Positions 62,301-64,000 of a stretch of 64,000 bases of DNA are shown here, piece by piece. The DNA lies in NCBI GenBank assembly GCA_031308135.1, contig JAHLJT010008756.1:69496172-69560171 (forward strand), read 5' to 3'. Under the pieces are notes generated by a model. The model ran no database searches and was not told the DNA's origin. It worked only from the letters and a program-made list of their open reading frames with translations. This DNA comes from Acheta domesticus (lineage: Eukaryota > Arthropoda > Insecta > Orthoptera > Gryllidae). The position numbers were made by a program, and so were the translations under genes. How positions within the stretch are numbered: position 1 is the stretch's first letter; each line of letters starts with the position of its first letter.

Positions 62301-64000
62301 AGGAAGGGTCGCGAGGATAGAAAAATGATGTTCAAAGCGGCATCTCCACAATGGAAAGGAATTACCTTTTTAATGGATTCAGTCGGCTTTTCTCTTCTGA
62401 TCAAACTGCATTCGATATCCGTATACAGTCTTTGGAATTTTATTGTTTATACCAACATGAATACTTTACAATGAGTGTAATGCAAGACTTAAGAACGCCT
62501 TTCTTTGCAAGATTGTTCACTCAAAAAATATATGTCCATCGTTTCTTGAGCAACACTGAGACTTTAGAACCAATTAATCTGCTAAATATGTTCTGGAAAT
62601 ATGTTGCGTGTACGAAAATGTTGAATTAATAGTAAATTAATTAATAATGAACTATTTATAATTTGTGAATGATTAATTGTAAAAACCTTGTAATTTTATC
62701 TGGAATTTCCAAAACCTGGTAGTTTTAATGTTTTTGCAAATGAATTTTTTACTTTAATATTTTGAAATGTTGAACAATGAGTGTATTATATCAGTACCAT
62801 CGGCAGTTTTAATTACTTCTAAACTATTTTTCATTTTTCCCAATTCTTACGTTTAATCAAAAGGTAATGAAAATCCAGCGCCAACGTTTCTCCAATTGAA
62901 ATATCTTCTCGTACACTTACGTAAGCTCTGTAAGAATGTACAACGTCTGCCCAGACAGGGGAGTAATTTAAAACTTCTATACATTTTATTTTACGTTTGT
63001 CTTCCTTCATTCACCGTGCATAATTTTCGCATTATGTATTTGCAGAAACGACATTCTCCCTCCCGTGCGCCAAAGAAGTGCAGTTCCTTTCCCAAAAGAT
63101 CCGTGAGAACTCTGGCAAGTCTTCATCGCGGCGGGACGCGGCCATTTTCTACGCTGTCAAAGCGGCAATCTTTTCATTTCCTAGAACGGCACTGCACCTT
63201 TCGTAGCAGGAGATCGCGTGGCCCCTTCCCTGAAGTTCGCGCCTTGCATCTCATTTGATGCGTTCCAGATCGTTTTCGCGTCGTCCTGCTCCGTCACGCT
63301 GAGACGAGGGTAAAGAAAGGAGCTCTTTTTCTGCCAGACGAGTCGTACCGTTCTTAATTTTCATCTAGCATCTGTGATGCGGTGGTTTAATATTTGTGTT
63401 ACATGCTTATGTAAGAACTTTCTTTTTCGTCCTGGGATTTTGGAGAAAAGTTATGAAAAACATTTATACTAGTGAGACTACTTTTACTTTTAGTTCATTT
63501 TCTTTGCCCTTGTTGGTTTCTGAAAACTTTTGAGAAGTAAAGGAAGTCATGATTTCTAGAATTCAGAAAATCCGAAGAGTGCGTGTACATTTCAGTTTTG
63601 CAAATGCATTTAAGGAAAAATGTTTTGTGATTTAATTGGAAATAAAAGTCCATGACGTAAATGAAATGCTTAATTATGTTAATACACAACTACATATCAA
63701 AGGTTAGAAGATATTAAATAATTATTTTCCTGAAAAATCTTGGTCATTATACGATATTCAAACGCAGTGCCCACCATTATTTAAAGAGATTTTGCTGAGA
63801 AAGCTAGATATATGTTTCAGCATTGTAATGAATTATAATTATGATACGCTATTGGTTAAAAAAACATTTCATTTTATTAATAATAGTAATATTTATTAAT
63901 AATACTGGATGTATTAGTCGTACATTTTAAACAAAAAATCACTAAGGACTTTTTTGAGGCAAATCAATTGCTTAATTGACAATTGTTTTCTTTCAGAGAC
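62301..64000. other. Non-coding stretch to window end
   Basis: AT-rich with a moderately GC-rich patch at 63040-63320. No gene is seen. The first zinc-finger exon of the receptor is not visible here either. Confidence 0.5.

Overview
The window is animal genomic DNA, almost certainly insect. The only convincing protein-coding sequence is one exon on the minus strand (24255-25445) encoding the second zinc finger and whole C-terminus of a Knirps-family nuclear receptor (NR0A: kni/knrl/eg). This family is arthropod-restricted. The exon is preceded by a good intron 3' splice site. The exon carrying the start codon and first zinc finger was not found by eye in the 38 kb upstream (25446-64000). If that is right, most of the right-hand part of the window is a very long first intron plus upstream regulatory DNA of this gene. 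Sparse coding content, abundant repeats and a possible intron above 38 kb suggest a large-genome, probably non-dipteran insect; this is inference and no species is claimed.

Layout. 1-23.0 kb: AT-rich non-coding DNA downstream of the gene, with a direct 384-bp-offset duplication (4217-4972), two copies of a tRNA-derived SINE-like family (5355, 7201) and a fragment of its tail (15525), a perfect 58-bp-arm hairpin (13262-13387), triplet microsatellites and a GGT-rich low-complexity block (18.7-19.4 kb). 23.0-25.45 kb: putative 3' UTR and the receptor exon. 25.45-64 kb: AT-rich DNA studded with about 15 GC-rich, CpG-rich islands of 200-1000 bp, many carrying low-complexity triplet or short tandem arrays. 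A palindromic NRF1/Ewg-type site lies at 30.37 kb.

Mobile and repeat DNA is the richest part. (1) A foldback MITE has two oppositely oriented copies (33374-33603 and about 43848-44094). The second copy's outer terminal repeat has been amplified into a 12-unit, 59-bp tandem array (44047-44753). (2) A 394-bp foldback element (50051-50444) has about 27-bp terminal inverted repeats, 7-8 bp flanking direct repeats and at least eight internal TCACTGAT/ATCAGTGA octamers. (3) A full-length 510-bp SINE-like copy lies at 57719-58228, with a 3' fragment at 31796. (4) A different tRNA-like SINE head lies at 61290. (5) An inverted pair (28020 and 29760) keeps a shared reading frame.

All other long open frames lie in low-complexity or AT-rich DNA and show no recognisable domain. 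No tRNA gene, rRNA, CRISPR array or bacterial-type operon is supported.
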